A program made the translations under genes and the position numbers. Positions 1 to 5,830 of a stretch of 7,471 nucleotides of DNA are shown here, piece after piece. Position 1 is the first letter of the stretch. Every line of letters begins with the position of its first letter. This DNA comes from Nostoc sp. CHAB 5834 (GTDB lineage: Bacteria; Cyanobacteriota; Cyanobacteriia; Cyanobacteriales; Nostocaceae): assembly GCA_020829485.1 (NCBI GenBank), contig JAIVFU010000229.1, positions 1 through 7,471 on the forward strand. Direction: 5' to 3'. Under the pieces are notes generated by a model. The model was given only the letters and a program-made list of their open reading frames with translations, searched no databases and had not been told where the DNA came from.

Positions 1-1
1 C

Positions 2-1267
2 ACCAATGTGCAGTTCCCTCACACACCCATTGGCGATTATTCCGAGCCCTACCACCCCGTGACCCTACAGAACACGGGCACGGGTGCAATCGCACTATCA
101 GACCTTACGCTTAACGACGCCACAAATTTTTATGCGGACATGGGGAACTGCCAATATCTGGACACGCCCTTGACTCTGCAACCAAACGATTCGTGTACGC
201 TGTATTTGGAGGCCAGCCCTGTCACTGTAGGCAATCATGCGACATCGGCTACCCTTTATAGTTCAGAAGGTAATGTAACCTTAAACCTCGGCGTTTCATC
301 TTTTGAAAAGATTGCGGTTTCGGTCTCCGAAGGGGCTACTCCCTATCCACTCGGCTACGGCGTGAATGGTGCCCCGTTGCTCACGAGCCCAGTGGGGGTG
401 AAAAACACGCGCACCTTCACTGTACGCAATATTTCAGCATTTCCTGGTGCCGTTCACGTTCGTTGGAGGTCTTATTACTACGACAACGCAGTCAATTTCC
501 AGCATGGGCTGACACAGACTAATACTTGCGGAACTGTGTTGGCTCCCAACGCAACTTGCAATATCACAGTCAGCTACACACCGGGTGAGGCGTATGTCCC
601 CACCCCTATGATGCCCAATCTCTATAGCTGGCTGTTGCTGATTCCGGGGGTAAGTACCGGAGACCTTAGCCCTACTGATAGCCCTGCACCAGGCGCACAA
701 CCGTTCCAACTTAACTACAAAACGCAGGGCGTTCAAATGCCTGTTCAAGTTCGTTTTGAAGAGAATAACGGCAAGTATATGATTACCTTAAAATCTAAAC
801 CTGACCAGCAAGTTTCGAATCTGATTGGGGGTGACAACGGATTCACAACTGGGGTAATGCTGGATGTCTTGCCTGACTACCCCAGCATATTCCCTCCGCA
901 ACCGCCTGCAAACTGGCAAAAGCTTATCGAGTCATATCAGCCCGCGATGTCAGGCAGCGAGTATTCGCTCTACTTGCGCAATCAGTACGGTTACTACGTA
1001 GATGAAAACGGCAACGACTACTACACGGTGCCCATCGGAAGTCCTTCGGCATGGCAGTCCACCTTCAAACTAACTTTGTCTGATATCTACCGCGGACTAG
1101 AGTTGAACGTCGACCTTCCCAATCAGCAAACTTCCGTTCAATATTGGTGTCTGCTAGCTGAAGTGGTCACCGGTTCTGTGGCCAATATCGTGCAAACATC
1201 GCCTGGTCTGTGCTCTAACGACTGGGGCCCCGGCAATCCGACCGGCTTTGCCAATAGCCCAAATTAA
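2..1267 (+). CDS. Choice-of-anchor D (ASH/Hydin-like) repeat protein, C-terminal part (5' end outside window)
   Basis: The reading frame is open from the first bases (T-N-V-Q-F-P) and the first possible start, GTG at 8, has no ribosome binding site, so this is the 3' part of a longer gene. Two beta-sandwich repeats of the choice-of-anchor D type are visible. The first covers roughly residues 1-95 and has the phrase LQNTGTGAIALSDLTL, then a Cys, and ends with LQPNDSCTLYL. The second covers about 110-205 and ends with VLAPNATCNITVSYTP. After these comes a Tyr/Asn/Pro-rich region of about 180 residues that I do not recognise. The fragment holds six cysteines in three close pairs, which suits disulfides in an exported protein. 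There is no C-terminal membrane anchor, LPXTG or PEP-CTERM tail, so it is probably secreted or surface-bound; the signal peptide would be upstream. Such repeats usually act in adhesion or assembly, but the ligand is unknown. The gene converges on the kinase gene and appears unrelated to the rest of the window. Confidence 0.8.
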   Translation, partial: TNVQFPHTPIGDYSEPYHPVTLQNTGTGAIALSDLTLNDATNFYADMGNCQYLDTPLTLQPNDSCTLYLEASPVTVGNHATSATLYSSEGNVTLNLGVSSFEKIAVSVSEGATPYPLGYGVNGAPLLTSPVGVKNTRTFTVRNISAFPGAVHVRWRSYYYDNAVNFQHGLTQTNTCGTVLAPNATCNITVSYTPGEAYVPTPMMPNLYSWLLLIPGVSTGDLSPTDSPAPGAQPFQLNYKTQGVQMPVQVRFEENNGKYMITLKSKPDQQVSNLIGGDNGFTTGVMLDVLPDYPSIFPPQPPANWQKLIESYQPAMSGSEYSLYLRNQYGYYVDENGNDYYTVPIGSPSAWQSTFKLTLSDIYRGLELNVDLPNQQTSVQYWCLLAEVVTGSVANIVQTSPGLCSNDWGPGNPTGFANSPN

Positions 1268-1322
1268 CCACTTGCGCCGTTGACTTGCGATAGCTAAACC
1301 GAGGTTTAACGGCAGAGGAAGG

Positions 1323-1360
1323 GGCAAGAGGGGCGGGTAACCGCCCCTCTTGCCTTGCTT
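1323..1360 (+). terminator. Strong GC-rich hairpin terminator after the repeat-protein gene
   Basis: A perfect 14-bp stem (1323-1336 with 1341-1354) closes on a GTAA tetraloop, a GNRA-type loop in RNA. It is followed by a short, imperfect T-rich run (TTGCTTT). It lies about 55 nt after the stop of the plus-strand gene and within the convergent gap to the kinase gene. It probably ends the plus-strand transcript and may also block leftward transcripts, although no T-run follows the stem in the leftward direction. Confidence 0.65.
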
Positions 1361-1389
1361 TGGAAGCAGGCTAGCTGTTTCGCGGGTAC

Positions 1390-1412
1390 GCAAGCTATCA
1401 ACTTGCTTTTTT
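1390..1412 (+). terminator. Possible second, weak terminator-like hairpin
   Basis: GCAAG (1390-1394) can pair with CTTGC (1402-1406) across a 7-nt loop and is followed at once by six T's (1407-1412). The stem is only 5 bp, so it would be weak alone, but it lies 36 nt after the strong hairpin and could act as a backup for the plus-strand gene. It could equally be a chance feature between two convergent genes. Confidence 0.25.
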
Positions 1413-1424
1413 AAGCTGAAGAAC

Positions 1425-3158
1425 CTACTGAAGACGGAGCTGGCTGACTTCGCTGTCTTCGAACAACCCCAGGGAGGCACCTAGCGAGAAGAGACGCGCC
1501 CGGGGGCTCAGCCCAGCGTTAGGAACGACCTTGCAGCTGGGTCCTTTAGACACCCGAAGGTCCGGCCCCAGCTGCAGGACGCCAACCCCAGAGTTCAGTC
1601 GTGCGCCGTTGAGGTCCGGCTCTGCAGTGATTTCTTCGCTCATGAGCGCGAACTCCACAGAGCTTGCAGCCAGGTGGAGCCGTACAGACTCACCATCAGA
1701 CTTTCGTACGGCCGACAGCCATACGTTGTCGGCGTCTAGCCCCAAGCCTTGCACCACTTTGTAGGCTTTGAGCGCGGGGGCTCGGAGCTGGCGAATACCG
1801 TTGCCCTCTAGGACCCCTATGAAGGGTGCTCCAAGGCAGTCCTGCACAAAGCAGCCCAGCATGAACGTTGCAGAGAGTATGCTGACGGGCCACGCATTTG
1901 CGGCTGAGACAAGAATTCGGTCGCCCAGCTGAGCCGCCGACACCTCCTGAAGTCCATTGGAGTGGCCCTCCCCCAGAAGGAACACCCGATTGCCGCTTTG
2001 CCAGATGCGGGTGGCACGGGTCGGCACGGACATCGGGCTTCGGCCTTGCGACGAGTACAGACATAGGGCGTCATCGTTCCCCAGTTCAACCAGTGCCTCT
2101 GTAGCCCCTACGCGAACGACAGCAGCTTTTCGGTTCAGGACGGCTTGGCATTGGGATTCGGTCACCCAGTCGACGGGGCTCTTGGTCTCAGCATTCCAAA
2201 GTACCAGCCCTCCATTGGTTCGCGCGATAACGAATCCATTGAAGCCGGCGGCAATCTTTCCGCCCGCGTTCCCAAGCCGGGTATGGACCACTGCGCTGGA
2301 GCCCGTCTGAACGACTCGGTGCTTCGGGGCTGTCTGAGCCGGTACGGCCGCATCCCACGCTACAGGGGGTGCCGACCGGTCTTTGCTCTCAAAGACACCT
2401 TCGTACCATTGAAGAAGTCGGGATGGAATGTTGGCCTTATCGCGTGTCGCTGCGGGGGTGCGAACCTCTCTATTGAACACGCTAACCCCGGCCTCCATTC
2501 GCTCTTGCAGGGCGCCGCGTGAAAACGACGGGTGGATGCCTTTGTAAGGATGGATACCCGTCCAAAGCTGGAATGACACGATGGCCCATGCGAACCAGTC
2601 GCTCTGCTCGGTGAACCCCTTTGTTGCCAACGGGTCCCGGATGGAAGGCATGATGGCCGTAGCGGGGAACCCAGGGAGTTGCCAGCTGTCCACGTCGATG
2701 GCCACAGGCTTGAGCCCCTGAACCAGCCAGTTCATCTCATTGGAGTCCACCAGCAAGGCCTGCCTTGAATGTGCGAATGCAACCACCTCCTGCATGTCCT
2801 TGACCACGCGGGCAGCCTCCTTGTTACCAAACTGGTTCTGGTCTCGCCACGAGTTGGTGAACAATCTACAAAGGGCCTCTCCGTCTACCCGGGGGAGCGC
2901 AAGACCTATGAAATCTCCGTTCTTGTCGACCAGGGCGGAAGTAGGGGAGGCAATGCAGGGGTGCTGCAGTTCTTTGAGCTTGGCCAGCTTCTTGGGGATA
3001 CCCGCACGTATCGCTTTCTCGGGAGCTAGGTAAATCTTGAATACCTGATTGCCCCGGGCGTACACCGCGCCTTCGCCTCCCGTGGCAATGTGGTCCGCGC
3101 TGGTCAGAATGAGCGCTTTGGACTTGCCTTCTTCGTAGACGGATATACGGTCAGCCAT
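1425..3158 (-). CDS. Atypical Ser/Thr protein kinase with beta-propeller-like C-terminal extension (TerY-P triad type)
   Basis: A 577-residue protein with a cytoplasmic kinase domain at about residues 20-260. It shows the glycine loop GGEGAVY (27-33) and the ATP-anchoring Lys in VFKIY (K41). A catalytic loop of the form VDSNEMN (137-143) keeps Asp138 and Asn143 at HRDxxxxN spacing, the His-Arg and the Lys being replaced. A metal-binding IDVDSWQ (154-160) stands where DFG normally lies, and the helix-F-like SDWFAWA spans 186-192. The degenerate HRD and DVD-S-x-Q motifs resemble, from memory, kinases of TerY-P (vWA, PP2C, kinase) triads. Residues from about 285 to the end carry repeated short beta-strand patterns with Trp/Gly-rich turns (for example GGLVLWN), suggesting a beta-propeller sensor or binding domain; this is inference. 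No membrane segment is seen. The ATG lies 3 nt after the PP2C stop, with GAGGGG 7 nt upstream, so the two are co-transcribed and probably form an opposing enzyme pair. The gene ends with TAG. Confidence 0.85.
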   Translation of the reverse strand: MADRISVYEEGKSKALILTSADHIATGGEGAVYARGNQVFKIYLAPEKAIRAGIPKKLAKLKELQHPCIASPTSALVDKNGDFIGLALPRVDGEALCRLFTNSWRDQNQFGNKEAARVVKDMQEVVAFAHSRQALLVDSNEMNWLVQGLKPVAIDVDSWQLPGFPATAIMPSIRDPLATKGFTEQSDWFAWAIVSFQLWTGIHPYKGIHPSFSRGALQERMEAGVSVFNREVRTPAATRDKANIPSRLLQWYEGVFESKDRSAPPVAWDAAVPAQTAPKHRVVQTGSSAVVHTRLGNAGGKIAAGFNGFVIARTNGGLVLWNAETKSPVDWVTESQCQAVLNRKAAVVRVGATEALVELGNDDALCLYSSQGRSPMSVPTRATRIWQSGNRVFLLGEGHSNGLQEVSAAQLGDRILVSAANAWPVSILSATFMLGCFVQDCLGAPFIGVLEGNGIRQLRAPALKAYKVVQGLGLDADNVWLSAVRKSDGESVRLHLAASSVEFALMSEEITAEPDLNGARLNSGVGVLQLGPDLRVSKGPSCKVVPNAGLSPRARLFSLGASLGLFEDSEVSQLRLQ

Positions 3159-3161
3159 CTT

Positions 3162-3974
3162 TTAGCCCCTCAAAAGCCACGCGCCAGCGATTGCCAAATC
3201 GTCTGTCGGCATCAGGTGTTCATTGGGCCATGTTCGTGCCAGTTTGCCCAGCCGACGTTTTAGGAAGGCGCCCGCGGGGCTCTTGACGCTCATGACGTCC
3301 ATCACCGCCTTATGGAGTCCATGCGCAGTGGATGCAATGCCGTCCGTAGCAATGACCGCCAGCTCGACTTCATCACGCTCCGCATCGAAAGCAAGCTCCC
3401 AGGGCGCATCTCGCGCTTCCGCGCTTTCCATGGCCATGCTCAAAGCAGCTCCGCTCTCGTCGAACCGGTAGTGGTTCACGGTGCGGGTTTGCCCTCCGTA
3501 CTGCTTGTCGTAGGCCGCTGCCATCAGAGGGCTGAGGTTATAGGAGAGGTAGTTTGGAGCATTTTCAGAGTACTGCAGGGAGTACATCGAGATATCTTGG
3601 TTGTGATGCCTCAGCATCAAAACGCCGTCCCCCATCAATGTTGCCAAGCACTGGGTACCCGCTACCTGAAGCACCCCAACTGTTGCCAGCAAATCGGCCT
3701 CCATCAAGCCTGGGGTGAACCGGTCGATGGCTGCCAGCAAGCTGTTTTGCAAGTCAGCTCGACGCATCAGGGTGCCGACCGACCCGGCCATGACCTGCTC
3801 CAGTGCGGCGAGCCAAGCGCGAGCCCCTTTGTCGGTATGGCCACCGGTTGAGCAGCCGTCGGACACCCCCGCCCAAGCATTTGCACCGTTTTCCCTCACG
3901 GCGCAGTAGTCCTGAGAGGGTGTGGCGGTTTGAATGTGGCTGCTACCCGTGAGTTGTGCGAAATCGGTATGCAT
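3162..3974 (-). CDS. PP2C-family protein serine/threonine phosphatase
   Basis: A 270-residue metal-dependent phosphatase that would remove phosphate from Ser/Thr, probably on targets of the kinase encoded next. Its motifs are in the usual PP2C order: SQDYCAV (20-26), VSDGCSTG (37-44) with metal-binding Asp39-Gly40, a GDG in the core (MGDGVLML), ATDG (209-212) and the late acidic pair DDLAIA (258-263). The size matches stand-alone PP2C_2-type domains; no transmembrane or receiver domain is present. The ATG start at 3974-3972 has GGAG 5 nt upstream. It is first in a two-gene leftward operon, 3 nt from the kinase, and is transcribed from the divergent promoter region at about 3990-4025. The PP2C-kinase pair plus the vWA gene near 6.3-7.1 kb is the composition of a TerY-P triad. 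The catalytic assignment is secure; its partners are inferred from linkage. Confidence 0.9.
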   Translation of the reverse strand: MHTDFAQLTGSSHIQTATPSQDYCAVRENGANAWAGVSDGCSTGGHTDKGARAWLAALEQVMAGSVGTLMRRADLQNSLLAAIDRFTPGLMEADLLATVGVLQVAGTQCLATLMGDGVLMLRHHNQDISMYSLQYSENAPNYLSYNLSPLMAAAYDKQYGGQTRTVNHYRFDESGAALSMAMESAEARDAPWELAFDAERDEVELAVIATDGIASTAHGLHKAVMDVMSVKSPAGAFLKRRLGKLARTWPNEHLMPTDDLAIAGAWLLRG

Positions 3975-3991
3975 CTTGTCTCCGTTTTCTC

Positions 3992-4000
3992 AGTATAGCA
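3992..4000 (-). promoter_or_regulatory. Putative extended -10 promoter for the PP2C-kinase operon
   Basis: Read on the minus strand this is TGCTATACT: an extended -10 TG, one base, then TATACT (5 of 6 matches to TATAAT). No good -35 is present, as is common for extended -10 promoters. The expected start of transcription, near 3985, would leave a leader of only about 11 nt with the ribosome binding site close to its 5' end, which lowers confidence. The box overlaps an inverted repeat. Confidence 0.4.
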
Positions 4001-4013
4001 TACTTAGTACAGG

Positions 4014-4022
4014 TGATATACT
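4014..4022 (+). promoter_or_regulatory. Putative extended -10 promoter for the DUF4313-PTH2 operon
   Basis: TGATATACT fits an extended -10 (TG, one base, TATACT) and is the near mirror image of the minus-strand box at 3992-4000. No convincing -35 is seen 17 bp upstream. Initiation near 4029 would give a leader of about 100 nt before the likely ATG at 4128. Confidence 0.4.
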
Positions 4023-4127
4023 AAGACACTAACCTCTCGGAGTGCTTCAGCCTTAGAAAAGAAGTTTTTAGAAATTGAGTTGGACCTATACCAAGGAGGA
4101 CATCACTTATTTAGAAAGAAACAAGCC

Positions 4128-4451
4128 ATGACTGTTTGCAGCAAATCTCCAACTCAGTTCTCTTTCGCGGGCTATCGCCTCCGAATCAACCCGACTCGCT
4201 ATCAGAACGGACGTCGCGCTCTATGCCTGGTTACGGCCGAGGGAATCCCTTTCGGCACAATGACGATTAACCTGCCCGACCAAGAGTTGAACGACAACTT
4301 GGTTGCAATGGCCTTCTGGGGAGAGAACTCCCCCCTGCGCACTCCGCTATGGGAAACAGGCCTTTTCAACGATACAGGTCAGCGGGTCCGAGTTGGCTAC
4401 GCTACAGCGGAAATCTGGGAAATTAAGGAGGCCGCTTTTGACAACGATTGA
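4128..4451 (+). CDS. Small DUF4313-like protein
   Basis: A 107-residue protein from the ATG at 4128. The frame could extend to a TTG at 4080, but that has no ribosome binding site. The core, about residues 15-100, reads as an N-terminal strand pair (GYRLRINPTRY), then NGRRALCLV, GIPFGTMTINLP (39-50), an acidic linker, and a C-terminal WETGLF (75-80) with VGYATAEIW (89-97). This order (a 'YxNGR-A-xL-V', 'G-P-xxxxTxNLP', late 'GL-F', 'GY' pattern) resembles the DUF4313 family of small proteins known mostly from mobile elements, whose biochemical role is unknown. The match is from memory. No membrane segment or catalytic motif is seen. Its last 14 nt overlap the PTH2 gene, whose ribosome binding site lies inside this gene, so the two are translationally coupled. 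A strong AAGGAGGA stands 27 nt before the ATG, too far for normal use; the sequence closer in (AGAAAG) is weak. Confidence 0.65.
   Translation: MTVCSKSPTQFSFAGYRLRINPTRYQNGRRALCLVTAEGIPFGTMTINLPDQELNDNLVAMAFWGENSPLRTPLWETGLFNDTGQRVRVGYATAEIWEIKEAAFDND
4425..4431 (+). promoter_or_regulatory. Ribosome binding site that fixes the TTG start of the PTH2 gene
   Basis: AAGGAGG matches the anti-Shine-Dalgarno sequence fully and ends 6 nt before the in-frame TTG at 4438. The next in-frame ATG (4468) has no comparable site, so TTG is the preferred start. The site lies within the last codons of the DUF4313-like gene, which implies coupled translation. Confidence 0.75.
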
Positions 4452-4887
4452 CGCATCAATTCAGGCGATGCTCGATGAGCGCGCCCGAACCATGCTGGAC
4501 TTCACGGAGGACCATCGGCCTTTGGGCATCTATGCGCTCTATCGCGCGGACCTTGAGATGCCTGCCGGCAAGCTGGTGGCGCAATGTGGCCACGCCTACG
4601 ATTTGGCCCACGAAGTGGGGCGCCTGGAGCGGCCTGAAATCACGAAGCTCTACAGAGGCACCGGCAACGGCACGAAATTGTGCATGTACGCTAAAAACCT
4701 TGGCCAGCTGCTCCGTGCATACCAAGAGGCAAAAGCACTCGGACTACCTTGTGCACTCATTATCGACCGAGGTCACGTGCTTGCGCCGCATTTTGACGGG
4801 AAGCCCATCATTACGGCTCTGGGCATTGGTCCGGTCTACAAGGATGAGGTGGCTTCTATAACCAAGCGGTATACGTTTGCGAATTGA
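4438..4887 (+). CDS. PTH2-family peptidyl-tRNA hydrolase
   Basis: A 149-residue protein from the TTG start. The PTH2 enzyme hydrolyses the ester bond of peptidyl-tRNA released from stalled ribosomes, freeing tRNA. Visible family signatures are the N-terminal strand IYALYRADLEMPAGKL (31-46) leading into GKLVAQCGHAY (44-54), equivalent to the conserved GKxAAQxxHA with Lys45, Gln49 and His52. They continue with KLCMYAKN in the middle, LIIDRGHVLAP (107-117) with the conserved Asp110, and TALGIGP (126-132) near the C-terminus. The first 28 or so residues are an extra helix-like segment of unknown role. PTH2 is the usual enzyme in archaea and eukaryotes, while most bacteria rely on the unrelated Pth, so this is probably an extra copy. 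Other PTH2-fold proteins are known, so tRNA activity is likely but not certain. It overlaps the preceding gene by 14 nt and is followed by a terminator. Confidence 0.82.
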   Translation: MTTIDASIQAMLDERARTMLDFTEDHRPLGIYALYRADLEMPAGKLVAQCGHAYDLAHEVGRLERPEITKLYRGTGNGTKLCMYAKNLGQLLRAYQEAKALGLPCALIIDRGHVLAPHFDGKPIITALGIGPVYKDEVASITKRYTFAN

Positions 4888-4901
4888 CCGCAACTTATTT
4901 G

Positions 4902-4933
4902 ACGCCCTCAAGAACTTCTTGGGGGCGTTTTTT
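4902..4933 (+). terminator. Rho-independent terminator after the PTH2 gene
   Basis: An inverted repeat (4902-4914 with 4916-4928, 13 potential pairs including one G-T wobble; the innermost pairs must open to form the loop) is followed by six T's (4928-4933). It begins 14 nt after the PTH2 stop. It lies between convergent genes, but in the leftward direction no good T-run follows, so it would only weakly end the NAD kinase transcript. Confidence 0.85.
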
Positions 4934-4943
4934 CTATGCAGCG

Positions 4944-5804
4944 TTACAGGCCGCGAGGGGTGCTCCAATGGAGCTTTTGCTGCAGGGTCTTGAACAAGTC
5001 GTAGTCGCGCAGGTGGAGCATTTTCACCGTGGTGGCCGCGCGTTTCACGAGTACCTTGTCACCATCTCGAAGCAGGTCCCCCACCGGTTGGCCATCGCAG
5101 TAAAGGCGGGAGGGGACGGCTCCGCGGGCTACCACTTCGACGTCACAGCTGCTGGGCAGGGTGATAGGCCGTGCAGTCAGGGAGTGGGGGCACAGTGGCA
5201 CCAGTGCGATGGCGGCCAGGGCCGGGTGGAGGATGGGCCCGTTTGCAGACAGGGCGTAAGCGGTCGAACCCGTTGGCGTAGTGATGATGAAGCCGTCAGC
5301 GCGCATGGCGAAAACCGGCCGGCCGTCCACGAAAACATCGTACTCCGCCAGCTTGCCGAACTCGCCTTTGTTGAAAACAACGTCGTTGAACGCAAGCCCC
5401 GAGACCTCTTTGCCGTCAAAAAACGCTTCCAGGAGAATGCGTTCTTCGACTTCGTATTCGCCGCGGGCGAGCGCCTCCAGCATGGCTTCGATGTTTTTTG
5501 CAGCGATGTCGGTAAGGTACCCCAGATGGCCCAGGTTGACCCCGAGCAAAGGCTTTTCCCACCCGAACAGGCTACGGGCAACTCCTAGAAGCGTCCCGTC
5601 TCCGCCGATGGACAGCGCCATGTCGGCCGTCTCGCGGACCTCCTTGCAATACGCTTCCGACCAGTTGGTTCCGTCCCATCCTCCTTTTTCAGGAACATGG
5701 ACTACGGCCAATCCTTTTTGAGCTGCCCACGCCACCACTTCTTGAAGAACGCCCCAGGCCTGTGGGCTGTTGGGCTTGCTGAAGACTGCAATTTTTTTAA
5801 TCAT
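4944..5804 (-). CDS. nadK: NAD kinase
   Basis: A 286-residue enzyme that phosphorylates NAD to NADP using ATP or polyphosphate, in the cytoplasm. Diagnostic motifs are GGDGT (67-71) in SIGGDGTLLG, the following GVNLGHLGYL (88-97), FND (139-141) at the family's NE/D site, and the NAD-binding stretch TTPTGSTAYALSANGP (175-190). The C-terminal half has the usual beta-rich fold with YCDGQPVG. The length is near the bacterial norm (about 290). The ATG at 5804-5802 has a modest purine-rich site (AAAGAG) and follows the upstream gene by 26 nt. It is the last gene of the nicotinamidase-vWA-deoxyribosyltransferase operon. NadK is essential and normally a single housekeeping gene, so here it is either the sole chromosomal copy or an accessory paralogue dedicated to this locus; the setting favours the latter. 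Codons 3-5 contain a run of seven A's on the coding strand. Confidence 0.93.
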   Translation of the reverse strand: MIKKIAVFSKPNSPQAWGVLQEVVAWAAQKGLAVVHVPEKGGWDGTNWSEAYCKEVRETADMALSIGGDGTLLGVARSLFGWEKPLLGVNLGHLGYLTDIAAKNIEAMLEALARGEYEVEERILLEAFFDGKEVSGLAFNDVVFNKGEFGKLAEYDVFVDGRPVFAMRADGFIITTPTGSTAYALSANGPILHPALAAIALVPLCPHSLTARPITLPSSCDVEVVARGAVPSRLYCDGQPVGDLLRDGDKVLVKRAATTVKMLHLRDYDLFKTLQQKLHWSTPRGL

Positions 5805-5830
5805 GATGGGCTCTTTGAGTAATCGTTTTT

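Larger units (their letters stand above)
1268..1424. other. Convergent intergenic gap
   Basis: A 157-nt gap between two converging genes. It holds the two hairpins described at 1323-1360 and 1390-1412, plus a short palindrome (TAAACC at 1295-1300 and GGTTTA at 1303-1308, separated by GA). I see no gene, start codon with a ribosome binding site, or promoter. Confidence 0.6.
3992..4025. repeat. Nested inverted repeats between divergent promoters (candidate operator)
   Basis: Three overlapping symmetries lie within 34 bp. AGTAT (3992-3996) and ATACT (4000-4004) flank AGC. CTTAGTA (4003-4009) and TACTAAG (4019-4025) are exact reverse complements with a 9-bp spacer. The outer 9-mers AGTATAGCA (3992-4000) and TGATATACT (4014-4022) are reverse complements except for one base. 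The whole block covers both proposed -10 boxes, so a bound dimer or tetramer could control both directions together. The regulator is not identifiable here; an NAD-responsive repressor is a reasonable guess from gene content only. Confidence 0.55.

Noticed and set aside
1295..1308. TAAACC-GA-GGTTTA palindrome after the repeat-protein gene
   Set aside because: The stem would need a 2-nt loop and no T-run follows; too short to call a site.
1531..2522. Several plus- and minus-strand frames of 60-125 codons inside the kinase gene
   Set aside because: Mutually overlapping, compositionally biased (Arg, Ser, Pro) and without homology signals; all are explained by the kinase coding frame.
3312..3851. 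179-codon plus-strand frame opposite the PP2C gene
   Set aside because: Antisense to conserved phosphatase motifs, with no ribosome binding site or domain.
4303..4437. Upstream extension of the PTH2 frame to 4303
   Set aside because: It would overlap most of the DUF4313-like gene in another frame and has no good start; the TTG at 4438 with a perfect ribosome binding site explains the gene.
4884..5588. 234-codon plus-strand frame over the NAD kinase gene
   Set aside because: It runs through the PTH2 terminator and opposite a clear NAD kinase; the protein shows no family motif.
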